Positions 35,375 to 44,419 of a stretch of 49,153 nucleotides of DNA are shown piece by piece. A program made the translations under genes and the position numbers. Positions within the stretch are counted from its first letter, which is position 1. Each line of letters begins with the position of its first letter. Location of the stretch: NCBI GenBank assembly GCA_947588745.1, contig CANPYW010000013.1, positions 1-49,153 of the forward strand, given 5' to 3'. This DNA is from Candidatus Gastranaerophilales bacterium (GTDB lineage: Bacteria; Cyanobacteriota; Vampirovibrionia; Gastranaerophilales; Gastranaerophilaceae). The notes beneath the pieces were generated by a model. That model did not search any database. It saw only the letters and a list, made by a program, of their open reading frames with translations, and was not told the origin of the DNA.

Positions 35375-36418
35375 ATGCTTGATAAATTAAAGTCATTATT
35401 TAATAAAACTGAGAAAAAAACATATAAATATGTAAGTTGTGAGTATGTACAACATGGTTTTAATGTCGATTATGAAGATATAAAAATGTGTTGTTTTAAC
35501 TGTCATGAAGGTGGCGGCAGACAAATCCTTATAGATAAATATAAAGGTGAAATGATAGATTGGAAGAAGTTCTTTAAGCAAAAACGTGAAATGAGAGAAC
35601 TTAATAAACAAGGAATTATTCTTGAACGCTGTAAAGGTTGTATATTCTTAAAAGAACGTGAGTGGGATGATGATGATTATATAAATTATATGGTTTTCAA
35701 TCATTGGACTCAGTGCAATTGTAAATGCAAGTACTGTTTTACAAATGAACAATCGGATTTCTTTAATCAAAGAAAAAATTATAATATGTATCCTGTTATC
35801 AAAAAGCTTGCAGATATGGGAATGATTAGAGGCGGTGGAGAAATTGGCTTTGGTGGCGGAGAACCCGCAATTCTTCCTGAATTTGAACCTTTAGTTAATT
35901 TATTGCTTGATTCCGGCTGTGATAATATAAGAGTTCATTCTTCAGGTGTAAAGTATTCACAGGCAATAGAAAGAGGTTTGGAAGAAGGAAAACTTACTCT
36001 TGTTGTTTCTGTTGATTCAGGCACTCCAGAAACTTATGAGAATATCAAAAGAGTGAAATTTTTCGATACTGTATGGAAAAATCTTGAAATATATGCGTCT
36101 AAGCAAACAGAAAATAAATTTAAGGCTAAAACTAAATATATAATATATCCCGGATTTAATGATAATAAAGAAGAAGTAGATAAATTCTTTGAATTAAGCG
36201 ATAAAGCCGGAATAAGGAGTGTTGTTCTTGATGTTGAAGGCGGCTGGTATGAGCATAATAAATATAATGTTCCCGATTATATTTATGAACTTCTTGAGTA
36301 TGCTTGGCAAAAGTCGCAAGATTTAGGTATGCAAAATGTAGAATTATACGACAGGGCAAATCACATGAAATCTCATAAACAAGAATACATTAAAATGAGA
36401 GAAAATGTTTCTGAGTAA
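35375..36418 (+). CDS. Radical SAM protein, second family, copy 6, coupled to a MATE exporter
   Basis: A 347-residue homologue of the protein at 8218-9276. The front domain has C22, C39-C40 (KMCC), DKYKGEMIDWKK and CKGC (C86, C89). The core has CNCKCKYC (C114, C118, C121), FGGGEP and VVSVDSGTPETYENI. The substrate is unknown. It ends 14 bp inside the start of the MATE transporter gene, so the two are translationally coupled. This suggests, but does not show, that the transporter moves a product of this enzyme. AAGGA lies upstream of the ATG. It is also 10 bp downstream of hisH. Confidence 0.83.
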   Translation: MLDKLKSLFNKTEKKTYKYVSCEYVQHGFNVDYEDIKMCCFNCHEGGGRQILIDKYKGEMIDWKKFFKQKREMRELNKQGIILERCKGCIFLKEREWDDDDYINYMVFNHWTQCNCKCKYCFTNEQSDFFNQRKNYNMYPVIKKLADMGMIRGGGEIGFGGGEPAILPEFEPLVNLLLDSGCDNIRVHSSGVKYSQAIERGLEEGKLTLVVSVDSGTPETYENIKRVKFFDTVWKNLEIYASKQTENKFKAKTKYIIYPGFNDNKEEVDKFFELSDKAGIRSVVLDVEGGWYEHNKYNVPDYIYELLEYAWQKSQDLGMQNVELYDRANHMKSHKQEYIKMRENVSE

Positions 36419-37742
36419 CTGCTGTAATAATTATAAATATTATTTTCGTGAACTTTTAATTCTTTCTGTGCCTATATTAATAGGAAATTTAGGTCAGACG
36501 TTAATAGGAACAACAGATGTATTAGTTGTTGCAAGGTATGGAATACAAGCTCTTGCGGCAGTTAGTATAGCTAATTCAATTTTGTTTACTATATTTATAT
36601 TTGGTATAGGGTTTCTTGCTTCAATATCAATTATTTTGTCAAATAAAAGAGGTAAAAAAGAGAAGATTAAACATTATTTATTTCCAAGTATTTTATTTTC
36701 AATTTTTGCTTCGGTAATTTTTATGTTAATTTGTTATTCGACTGTTTTTTTCATAGATAAAGCTGGTTTTGACAGTTCGCTTGTACCTTTAATCAAAAAT
36801 TATATAAAAATCGTTTCATTTTCATTAGTCGGAATTTTTGTTTATCAGGGTTTAAAAGAATTTCTTCAAGCCTACGAAATTGTAAAATTCCCAAACTATG
36901 TGCTTTTATTTTCAGTTATTGTAAATTTAATACTCGATGTAACATTTGTTTTCGGTTATGGCGTAATTCCTCAAATGGGCGTTAAGGGTGCTGCACTTGC
37001 AACATTGACTGTTAGAACATTAATGGGAATTGTAATGCTTATTTATGTTTTCAGATTTATCAATTTTAAAGTCAGGATAGATAAGACTTATTATAAAAAT
37101 ATTATAAAAATTGGCTGTCCGATAGGAATTGCTTTGACGTTTGAGTTTTTAGCTTTTAATATTATAACTATCCTTGTAGGTCGTGAAGCTTGGGTTCTAT
37201 CAGCAGTTCACAGTATTTTAATTACAATATCTTCAGCTACATTTATGGTTCCTTTAGCTGTCTCTACTGCATTATCCGTAAAAGTTGCATATTACTTTGG
37301 TGCAAAAAGGTTAAAGGAATTAAAATCGTATTCTGTTGCAGGGGTAATTATGGGAGCAGGGTTTATGGCATTAGCTGCAATAATATTAGCAATATTTCCC
37401 GTTCAATTAATCAAATTATTTACAGATAATATTGAAGTTATAAAAATATCTATTCCCATAGTCAGTATTGTAGCTGCGTATCAGATATTTGACGGATTGC
37501 AAGTTGTTTTAAGCGGTATTTTAAAAGGATTTAAAAGAACTAAAATCGTTTCTGTTTCTGTAATTTGTGGGTATTGGGTAATCGGTGCTCCAATAGCTTA
37601 TTTATTGGTTGAAAAATTTGCTTTATCATTGCGAGGATATTGGATTGCTCTGGCATTATCGCTATTTTCAATCGGATTTATACAGTCTGTATTTATAAAA
37701 AAAGAGTTTTCCAGTTTCAAATGTATAGCCATTGACAATTAA
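36405..37742 (+). CDS. MATE-family efflux transporter
   Basis: A 445-residue membrane protein with about 12 hydrophobic segments in two similar halves, as in MATE proteins. Family features are LSVPILIGNLGQTLIGTTD at the start of helix 1, GVKGAALAT before the mid-loop, GCPIGIALTFEF opening the second half, and VVLSGILKGFKRTK. MATE proteins export cationic drugs or metabolites, or flip lipid-linked substrates, in exchange for H+ or Na+. The substrate here is unknown. Overlap with the upstream radical SAM gene points to a shared function. Confidence 0.9.
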   Translation: MFLSNCCNNYKYYFRELLILSVPILIGNLGQTLIGTTDVLVVARYGIQALAAVSIANSILFTIFIFGIGFLASISIILSNKRGKKEKIKHYLFPSILFSIFASVIFMLICYSTVFFIDKAGFDSSLVPLIKNYIKIVSFSLVGIFVYQGLKEFLQAYEIVKFPNYVLLFSVIVNLILDVTFVFGYGVIPQMGVKGAALATLTVRTLMGIVMLIYVFRFINFKVRIDKTYYKNIIKIGCPIGIALTFEFLAFNIITILVGREAWVLSAVHSILITISSATFMVPLAVSTALSVKVAYYFGAKRLKELKSYSVAGVIMGAGFMALAAIILAIFPVQLIKLFTDNIEVIKISIPIVSIVAAYQIFDGLQVVLSGILKGFKRTKIVSVSVICGYWVIGAPIAYLLVEKFALSLRGYWIALALSLFSIGFIQSVFIKKEFSSFKCIAIDN

Positions 37743-38335
37743 TTGCCGTTTTCTATTTTTTTTAAAATTTCGATAACCTGCTTATTAAGATTAATATAAT
37801 TTGAATTATTATAGATTATATAATTTGATTTTTTTATTTTGTCATATTCTTTGTCTTGAGAATTTATTATTTTTCTTGCAAAAGCCTCTGTATAGTTATT
37901 TCTATTCATTAACCTTTTTAGTCTGATATCTTCATCAGCAGATACAAAAATAATTTTGTCAAACATTTCATCTTGTTTTGTTTCGAATAAAAGAGGTATA
38001 GATACAAATACAAATTTTTGGTTTTTGTTTTCATCCAAAAATTCATTTACTTTTCTGAATATCCTTTTATGAAGGATACTTTCTAATTTAAGTTTCTTTT
38101 CCGGTGATGAAAAAACTACTTTTCCAAGTTTTATTCTTGATATATAACCGCATTCATCAAGAATATTATCATTTTTAAATGTTTCTTTGATTTCATTTAT
38201 TGCAGAAATATCAGTTGCTAAGATAAAATGGTTAATTTTATCGGTATCAATAACCTTATAACCATTTTTTAAAAGTATTTTTTCTACCTGAGATTTACCG
38301 CCGGCAATATTGCCTGAAATTGCAATTTTAATCAT
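37739..38335 (-). CDS. coaE: Dephospho-CoA kinase
   Basis: Last step of CoA synthesis. The start is set at the ATG at 38335 (MIKIAISGNIAGGKS), six codons into the longer open frame, because this places the P-loop normally near the N-terminus. The 198-residue protein then shows VIDTDKINH, VFVSIPLLFE and RLKRLMNRN. No ribosome site is clear; TATATT sits six bases upstream of the ATG, compatible with a very short leader. Its end overlaps the convergent MATE gene by 4 bp. Confidence 0.9.
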   Translation of the reverse strand: MIKIAISGNIAGGKSQVEKILLKNGYKVIDTDKINHFILATDISAINEIKETFKNDNILDECGYISRIKLGKVVFSSPEKKLKLESILHKRIFRKVNEFLDENKNQKFVFVSIPLLFETKQDEMFDKIIFVSADEDIRLKRLMNRNNYTEAFARKIINSQDKEYDKIKKSNYIIYNNSNYINLNKQVIEILKKIENGN

Positions 38336-38452
38336 AAATATAATATACAACAATATTACTAATTTGTGTATCTTTATTTATTTTTTGACATATCAGCTTT
38401 TTTTATTTAAAGTTATAATAGATGTATTGTCTGTTATGCGGGGTTTTGTTTT

Positions 38453-39175
38453 ATGAAAATCAGAGCTGAACATCTAGTTAAAATCTATAATGACAGAACT
38501 GTCGTTAATGATATATCAATTGAAGTTAATAAAGGTGAAGTTGTTGGCTTATTAGGGCCTAATGGTGCCGGTAAAACAACTACTTTTTATATGGTTGTCG
38601 GGTTAATTAGACCTAATTCCGGTAAAATATATATTGATAATATTGATTTAACAAAAATGACTATGAATATGCGGGCTAATCATGGTATTGGGTATCTGCC
38701 TCAAGAAGCTTCTATTTTTAGAAAATTATCTGTTGAAGATAATATTAAGCTTGTTCTTGAGCTGAATGATAAATTAGATGCCAAACAAAAGCAAGATAAA
38801 CTTGAAGAACTTCTTGATGAATTCAAAATAAGAAAATTAAGGGATACTTCTTCTGTTTCTCTTTCAGGCGGCGAAAGAAGGCGTGTTGAAATAGCCAGAG
38901 CATTAGCCGCAAGTCCGGAGTTTATACTACTTGATGAACCTTTTGCAGGCATTGACCCAATCGCTATAGATGAGATAAAAGATAATATTCGTATTCTATC
39001 CGATAGAGGACTTGGCGTTTTAATTACTGATCATAACCCCAAAGCTACACTTTCTATTACAGACAGAGCTTATGTGATTTTTGACGGAAAAATTAAAATA
39101 CAAGGTTCTCGTGACGAAATTGCAAATGATCAAGTTGCAAGGCAATTCTACTTAGGAAAGGATTTCTCTTTGTAA
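38453..39175 (+). CDS. lptB: LPS export ABC transporter ATP-binding protein LptB
   Basis: The ATPase powers lipopolysaccharide extraction from the inner membrane by the LptB2FG complex. The 240-residue ABC domain has Walker A LLGPNGAGKTT, Q-loop region GYLPQEASIFRKLSVEDNI, signature SLSGGERRRVEIARAL, Walker B FILLDEPFAGIDP and the H-loop ITDH. EASIFRKLSV and GGERRRVEIARAL are typical of LptB. It shares one base with the following permease gene. TATAAT at 38414-38419 may be part of its promoter. Confidence 0.94.
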   Translation: MKIRAEHLVKIYNDRTVVNDISIEVNKGEVVGLLGPNGAGKTTTFYMVVGLIRPNSGKIYIDNIDLTKMTMNMRANHGIGYLPQEASIFRKLSVEDNIKLVLELNDKLDAKQKQDKLEELLDEFKIRKLRDTSSVSLSGGERRRVEIARALAASPEFILLDEPFAGIDPIAIDEIKDNIRILSDRGLGVLITDHNPKATLSITDRAYVIFDGKIKIQGSRDEIANDQVARQFYLGKDFSL

Positions 39176-40281
39176 TGCATATAAAACTTATAGATAAATA
39201 TATTCTTTCTCAAGTGTTTTTATCTTGTATAGGCTGCATTTTGGTTTTTATGATAGTATGGATAATGCCTGAGATACTTTTGAAAACTGTTCAAAGAACA
39301 TTGAACGGTACTTATACCGTTGAAATGGCTTTTTCAATATTATTAAATGAACTTCCTAAAGTTTTAAATATTGCCATGCCTGTAGGAATGCTGTTAGGTT
39401 GTATTTTTACCTTTGATAAATTAAGTAAAGATTTTGAAATAACGGTTATGAGAGGGTTTGGATTTTCCTTTCGTCGAATAATTTTTTCAGTCATTATATT
39501 AAGTATATTTGCTTCTGTATTTACTTTTTTTATCGGTTCAAAGCTATTACCGTTATCCGCTTGTAATTTAAAAGCTATAAAGGGTGAAAAAAACAGGGTT
39601 TCTCAATTCGTTTTTCCTGTGAAAAATAAAGATGAATCAATGAATAAAATTCTTATTGTTTCAAATTTTGATAATAGTAACATCAAAGATGTTATTGTTC
39701 TTAATTTTTACAATAAAAGTGAAAAGGGTTCAAGTTTATTATCAAGCATTTTAGTTTCTGATTTTGTTAAATATGATAATGATAGCTGGGTAATTAATTC
39801 AGCTAAAAAGTATATGATTTCCGAAGAAGGCGTTTTTAAAAATATTGAAGTTGTAAAGAATTTAAAAATATTAGAAAATGAGTCTGCAAAAAATGCATAT
39901 AAACTTATGAAATATTCGGTATATCGTGATAGAGAAATGACAAATGCCCAGATTTCCGAATATATAAAATTATTGAAAAATGAAAGAATGGATGATGAAT
40001 ATAATTTTATGCTTAATAAATATATTCAGCGTTATACTCATTCTTTTATGTGTATTTTATTCGCAATTTTAGGGTGTATGCTTGGGTTCTCAAAACCTCG
40101 TGAGCAAAAATTTGTGGGAATGTTAATTGCGGTAGGTGTAATCTTTTTCTATTATATTACCATTCCGTTTTTTGACCTTCTTGCAGAAAAGGCTCTTTTG
40201 CCATCCTATGTTACATCTATGATTTCGCCTGTTTGTATTTTAGTTCTGATTTGTATCTTAAAAACAGTTAAGGATTTATGA
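39175..40281 (+). CDS. LptF/LptG-family permease (YjgP/YjgQ)
   Basis: A 368-residue inner-membrane protein with N-terminal helices (LIDKYILSQVFLSCIGCILVF; IAMPVGMLLGCIFTF), a periplasmic beta-jellyroll region (about 130-270) and C-terminal helices (IQRYTHSFMCILFAILGCML, then two more). This is the LptF/LptG layout. Only one such gene follows lptB, so it either pairs with a second gene elsewhere or acts as a homodimer. The gene starts at the last base of lptB. Confidence 0.9.
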   Translation: MHIKLIDKYILSQVFLSCIGCILVFMIVWIMPEILLKTVQRTLNGTYTVEMAFSILLNELPKVLNIAMPVGMLLGCIFTFDKLSKDFEITVMRGFGFSFRRIIFSVIILSIFASVFTFFIGSKLLPLSACNLKAIKGEKNRVSQFVFPVKNKDESMNKILIVSNFDNSNIKDVIVLNFYNKSEKGSSLLSSILVSDFVKYDNDSWVINSAKKYMISEEGVFKNIEVVKNLKILENESAKNAYKLMKYSVYRDREMTNAQISEYIKLLKNERMDDEYNFMLNKYIQRYTHSFMCILFAILGCMLGFSKPREQKFVGMLIAVGVIFFYYITIPFFDLLAEKALLPSYVTSMISPVCILVLICILKTVKDL

Positions 40282-40293
40282 TGGGAGTTATGT

Positions 40294-41148
40294 ATGAATG
40301 TTAAAAATATTTTTATATTAATTATTTTTATGACATTATTTATTTTACCTCAAAAAGCTTATGCTTTTAAATTCTTTCAGAGTTGTAAAATCTTTTCTAA
40401 TTATAAATTCTTTTCGAGTTATAAAATAGTTCAAAACCCAGAAGGTGTGTATATTGTAGAATTGCCTTATTCAAAAATAAAAAATAAATTTATACCTTAT
40501 GTTTCAGATACACTTCAAACAAATTCTGATATTTATAATTCAACTAAAGCTAAATTAGTTGTAAATGCTGGTTTTTTCGACCCTAAAAATCAAAAAACAG
40601 TTTCATACATAGTAATAGACGGAAAGACTGTTGTATCGCCGGAAGATAATGAAAATTTAATGAATAATACTGTTTTAAAACCGTATCTTGATAAAATCTT
40701 AAACCGTTCCGAATTTAGAGTATTAGAAGATAAATCACACCATTTGTTTTATGATATTGCATTGCATAATGAAAAAATTCCTGAAGGTTTGACATTAAAA
40801 CATTCAGTGCAGGCAGGTCCAATGCTTTTGCCTGATTTGAATTTGGAAAAAGAGTTTTTTGTTCTTGTTCGTGACGGTAAAATTATTAGTGAATCTGCTT
40901 CTGCTTTGCATCATTATGCAAGAACAGCTATCGGGATTAAAAATAATAATGTATATTTATTTATTGTAACAACAAATGCACCTATGACATTGCAAGAACT
41001 TGCTGAATTAACCGGCAAATGGGGTATGGATAAGGCAATGGCTTTTGATGGCGGCGGTTCAACTTCTTTTGATTCAAAGGAACTTCATGTGATTTCCGAA
41101 AAAAATAATGAAGCAAGAAAATTAAAATCTTTCTTGATTTTAAAATAA
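40294..41148 (+). CDS. Exported phosphodiester glycosidase (NAGPA) domain protein
   Basis: A 284-residue protein. The signal peptide (FILIIFMTLFILPQKAYA) is followed by a locally duplicated segment (KFFQSCKI and KFFSSYKI, 13 residues apart). The NAGPA/DUF2233 domain shows VVNAGFFDPKN, the ARTAIGIK segment and DGGGSTSFDS near the C-terminus. Members remove GlcNAc from phosphodiesters or occur with exopolysaccharide genes. It follows the LPS-export genes by 12 bp, so an envelope-glycan role is plausible. GGGAG precedes the ATG. Confidence 0.88.
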   Translation: MNVKNIFILIIFMTLFILPQKAYAFKFFQSCKIFSNYKFFSSYKIVQNPEGVYIVELPYSKIKNKFIPYVSDTLQTNSDIYNSTKAKLVVNAGFFDPKNQKTVSYIVIDGKTVVSPEDNENLMNNTVLKPYLDKILNRSEFRVLEDKSHHLFYDIALHNEKIPEGLTLKHSVQAGPMLLPDLNLEKEFFVLVRDGKIISESASALHHYARTAIGIKNNNVYLFIVTTNAPMTLQELAELTGKWGMDKAMAFDGGGSTSFDSKELHVISEKNNEARKLKSFLILK

Positions 41149-41154
41149 AAAGTT

Positions 41155-43836
41155 TTAGTTTTTAGGTATTGCTGTTATAAGTTCGCCTTTGTTAGAAAAT
41201 ACGGATTCTATTCTTCCGTTTTCGTATGGAGTATTGATTATAATACGATTAGAACTACCTTCTCCATATATGGATATCGGAGTTTGATTATATATAGATT
41301 TTATTATGCTTTTTAATTTTTCCTTTGTAGTATCATTGTATAATGTTTGGATACTTCCGGGTTGGTTTAATACAGTTCTGTCGATTAATCTTAGTTTAGC
41401 GTGAAGTGTTAAGTTTGGAATTTTATTTTCGTCATTATTAATATTTGTCCAATTATTATCATTAATAAACTCTACAAATTCATTTGGAATACTTTTTGTA
41501 ATGGAGTACATGTAAATAATATCATCGGAATTTACAGGCAGATTTAACCTTGCCTCTTGTAATTTCAATTCTCTTGCTATATTTTGATACGATTCATCAG
41601 TTTTTCCTAGTTGTTTTACTATTTCAAGTGCAATTGAATATGCATTTGCTTTCTTTTGATTATTTGTATAAGTCGCTTTTAATCCGTTTATAAAATTTGT
41701 TTTATCTTTTATATTCAATACTTCAGATAACAAATCATTAACATCTGTTATGTTTTTTATTCCTTTTTCTGCATATTTATTTATATCAATATTAAAAATA
41801 TTATCATTATCTATTCCTCTTGGTATTTTATATTGTTTAATAAACTTGTTTAAAGAATTAATAATATTTGTATATGTTGCAAAATTCATATTATCTGGCA
41901 TTGTCAGCATGTGTTTAATCAAATTATTGTATTCACCTGATGAATTTTTATATTGATTAAAGAATTCATTTAATACATCTAAAGAGTCTATTTCTTTATC
42001 GGCGATTATTTCTGTTAATAAATTTAATTCGCCGGAATTTTTATATTTGTTAATGAAATCTTTTAAGTCATTTTTTGATTTATATAAAAATCCTGTTTTA
42101 TTTAATTTGTTTATTCTTTCTTCTGCTTTGACCGAATTAGTTGATATTATATTTAAGATTTCTAAGCAATGATTTTTGTATTCTTCTGCTTCTTCTGTAT
42201 TGTCAAAGCTTATTTTATTTTGAATAAGAAAATCAAGAGTGCTTTGTTTAGAATTAAAATACTGTTTAAACTTATTAAAATTTTCTTGTCTTGTTTTTAA
42301 CTGTTCCGAATTGTTTTGATGAAATACCGCTAAATCATTTAATGTTTTAATAGAGTCATTGTCGCTAAAATCTACACAATAACTGAATTCTTTATAAATT
42401 TCAAGAGGAGATTTCCCTATAAAATAATCACTTGCATTATTTTTAAGAAAATTTTCTATATATGGTAAAGATTTATAATAATTTTTTTTATTTTGTTCTA
42501 ATATGTTTAAATCTGTTATGCTTTTGTCATCGGAATAACTGAATAAATCAATAAAATCACATAGTTGTTTCGTTGTAAAGTTCGTTTCTCTTGTATTGCA
42601 TAGTGTATTGTAAAAAGCAAGTACTGCATTTGGTGATTTTAGTTTATGTTGTTCTATAAGGTTCAAAAATGTGCAAACTGCTTCTAAATCCTTTTCTTTC
42701 TCGCCTTTTGTGTATATAGCAGTTAATTCGGCATAAAAATTATTAAACAGTTTTTGCGGCTGATTATTATTTATTTTACGGCATATATCTTCTTTAGATT
42801 TTATTACTGATAACACATTATAATCTGAAACTAAAGATTTTTTTGTATATGTGTTAATGTCATCAATTGTGATATTATGTTCTTTTAAATTTTTCGCAAG
42901 TTTGATTTTATTTTCAGGATTATCTATATTTCCAAAAATCGGGATTAATTGATTTTTTGCAGGTTGTTTTAATTTTTTCAAATTAAATAAAACATCTATG
43001 TATCCTTTTAAGTCATCAATATTTTTTTCGTTATTTTTTAAATATAAATAATTAACAATATCACATAATTCTTCATAAACTTGTTCTTTGTCCCTATTTT
43101 CTGTTTTGGGGCTGGATTTTAATATATCATCCAATAATTTAATTTTAGTTGGATATGTTTTTTGCAGATATTCTATTGCATTAAGTTTATCTTCAATAGA
43201 TTCGAAATTATTAAATTCATCTTTTAAATAAGATAATTTTTCATCTATTTCAGATTCGTTTTTAATACCTGATTTTCTTAATATATCTGTATAAGTGTTT
43301 AATTTTTCATAGTTTGGATTTTCTTCATTTTCTTCCATATAAAATAAATATAATAGGAGGTTTGTGTATGAGCTAAAATTTGATTTATTGTTTAAACATC
43401 CATATATCTTTATTGCTTCAATATTTTGCCCTTTGAATGCTTTTTCTGTTTCGGGATTTTGATGAAATGTTCTTAAAAAATTACTAAATTGTGCTACATT
43501 ATTTATATTTGCTTGCTTAAATGTGTCATATATGTATGATTCTTCTTCAAAATCATTTAGTGTAAGCACTTTACCTAAATCTTCAATTTTTCTGTTTCTT
43601 AAATAGTTTAATGCTGCTTTATATCTTTTATTTTGAAATATTTTAATATATTTTTCTATATGTTTTTCGTGGATTAATTTTATAACTATATCTGCAAGCT
43701 CAATTATAGTGTATTCTGCACTTGTAAATATATCTTCTTCATCGTTAAAAATATTACCAAAAGTAGGATTTTTTCTTTGTTGTACAGATAATGAAATATT
43801 TTGCTGTGGGTTAATTTTTTGAAAATTTATTTGCAT
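41155..43836 (-). CDS. Large helical protein of unknown function with N-terminal PTFG motif and C-terminal H-x3-R-x3-R region
   Basis: An 893-residue, very Asn/Lys/Glu-rich protein without signal peptide or membrane segments. It begins MQINFQKINPQQNISL and has NPTFGN at 24-28. Most of the length (60-800) looks like irregular alpha-helical repeats with many spaced L-x2-Y/F-x3-N patterns, possibly a solenoid. The last 85 residues change character: HAKLRLIDR (H812, R816, R820), then strands RIIINTPYENGR and IESVFSNKGELITAIP. This recalls DUF4258/BECR-like RNase-toxin domains, but weakly. It is a single gene between convergent neighbours with GGAAA before the ATG. No function is assigned. Confidence 0.75.
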   Translation of the reverse strand: MQINFQKINPQQNISLSVQQRKNPTFGNIFNDEEDIFTSAEYTIIELADIVIKLIHEKHIEKYIKIFQNKRYKAALNYLRNRKIEDLGKVLTLNDFEEESYIYDTFKQANINNVAQFSNFLRTFHQNPETEKAFKGQNIEAIKIYGCLNNKSNFSSYTNLLLYLFYMEENEENPNYEKLNTYTDILRKSGIKNESEIDEKLSYLKDEFNNFESIEDKLNAIEYLQKTYPTKIKLLDDILKSSPKTENRDKEQVYEELCDIVNYLYLKNNEKNIDDLKGYIDVLFNLKKLKQPAKNQLIPIFGNIDNPENKIKLAKNLKEHNITIDDINTYTKKSLVSDYNVLSVIKSKEDICRKINNNQPQKLFNNFYAELTAIYTKGEKEKDLEAVCTFLNLIEQHKLKSPNAVLAFYNTLCNTRETNFTTKQLCDFIDLFSYSDDKSITDLNILEQNKKNYYKSLPYIENFLKNNASDYFIGKSPLEIYKEFSYCVDFSDNDSIKTLNDLAVFHQNNSEQLKTRQENFNKFKQYFNSKQSTLDFLIQNKISFDNTEEAEEYKNHCLEILNIISTNSVKAEERINKLNKTGFLYKSKNDLKDFINKYKNSGELNLLTEIIADKEIDSLDVLNEFFNQYKNSSGEYNNLIKHMLTMPDNMNFATYTNIINSLNKFIKQYKIPRGIDNDNIFNIDINKYAEKGIKNITDVNDLLSEVLNIKDKTNFINGLKATYTNNQKKANAYSIALEIVKQLGKTDESYQNIARELKLQEARLNLPVNSDDIIYMYSITKSIPNEFVEFINDNNWTNINNDENKIPNLTLHAKLRLIDRTVLNQPGSIQTLYNDTTKEKLKSIIKSIYNQTPISIYGEGSSNRIIINTPYENGRIESVFSNKGELITAIPKN

Positions 43837-43919
43837 TTATTTCCTTTTTTCTATTTATATTAAAACTGAAGAAATATAAAATTGTCATTTTTTTCTATCT
43901 ATTTAAAATTTTTATGAAC

Positions 43920-43956
43920 TACAAAAAACGTTGAATAGATAAACTATTCAACGTTT
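43920..43956 (-). terminator. Intrinsic terminator of manC-dxr-aroQ
   Basis: AAACGTTGAATAG (43926-43938) and CTATTCAACGTTT (43944-43956) form a 13-bp stem with a 5-nt loop. On the minus strand it is followed by TTTTTTGT. It lies 20 bp after the aroQ stop. Confidence 0.9.
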
Positions 43957-43975
43957 AATTATAAAATTTATAAAA

Positions 43976-44419
43976 CTATATATTTTTTTTGCTTAAATAA
44001 TTGTAAATTGCATATAATCCTAGTATATAGCTGTTTGAACCGAAGCCTGAAATTTGTCCTATGCATACAGGGGCAATTAAAGATGTTTTTCTGAATTCTT
44101 CTCTGCTATGAATATTTGATAGATGAATTTCTACTGTTGGAATTTGCACCGCTAAAATAGCATCTCTTATAGCTATGCTTGTGTGTGTATATGCTGCAGG
44201 ATTTATTACTGCACCGTCAAATATACCTTTTGCTTTTTGAATTTTGGTTACAATTTCACCTTCTATATTGCTTTGATAAAATTCAATTTCAGTATTTAAT
44301 TTTGCTGCTTCACTTTTTATGAGTTTTTCTATATCTTCTAAAGTTTGGGTTCCGTATTTATCTGGTTCTCTTGAACCAAGCAAATTCAAATTCGGGCCGT
44401 TTAAAAATAAAAGCTTCAT
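43976..44419 (-). CDS. aroQ: Type II 3-dehydroquinate dehydratase
   Basis: Third step of the shikimate pathway. The 147 residues match the small type II enzyme: [18 protein letters not shown] (catalytic Y22), [40 protein letters not shown] (catalytic His). It overlaps dxr by 4 bp and is the last gene of the operon. Confidence 0.95.
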   Translation of the reverse strand: MKLLFLNGPNLNLLGSREPDKYGTQTLEDIEKLIKSEAAKLNTEIEFYQSNIEGEIVTKIQKAKGIFDGAVINPAAYTHTSIAIRDAILAVQIPTVEIHLSNIHSREEFRKTSLIAPVCIGQISGFGSNSYILGLYAIYNYLSKKNI

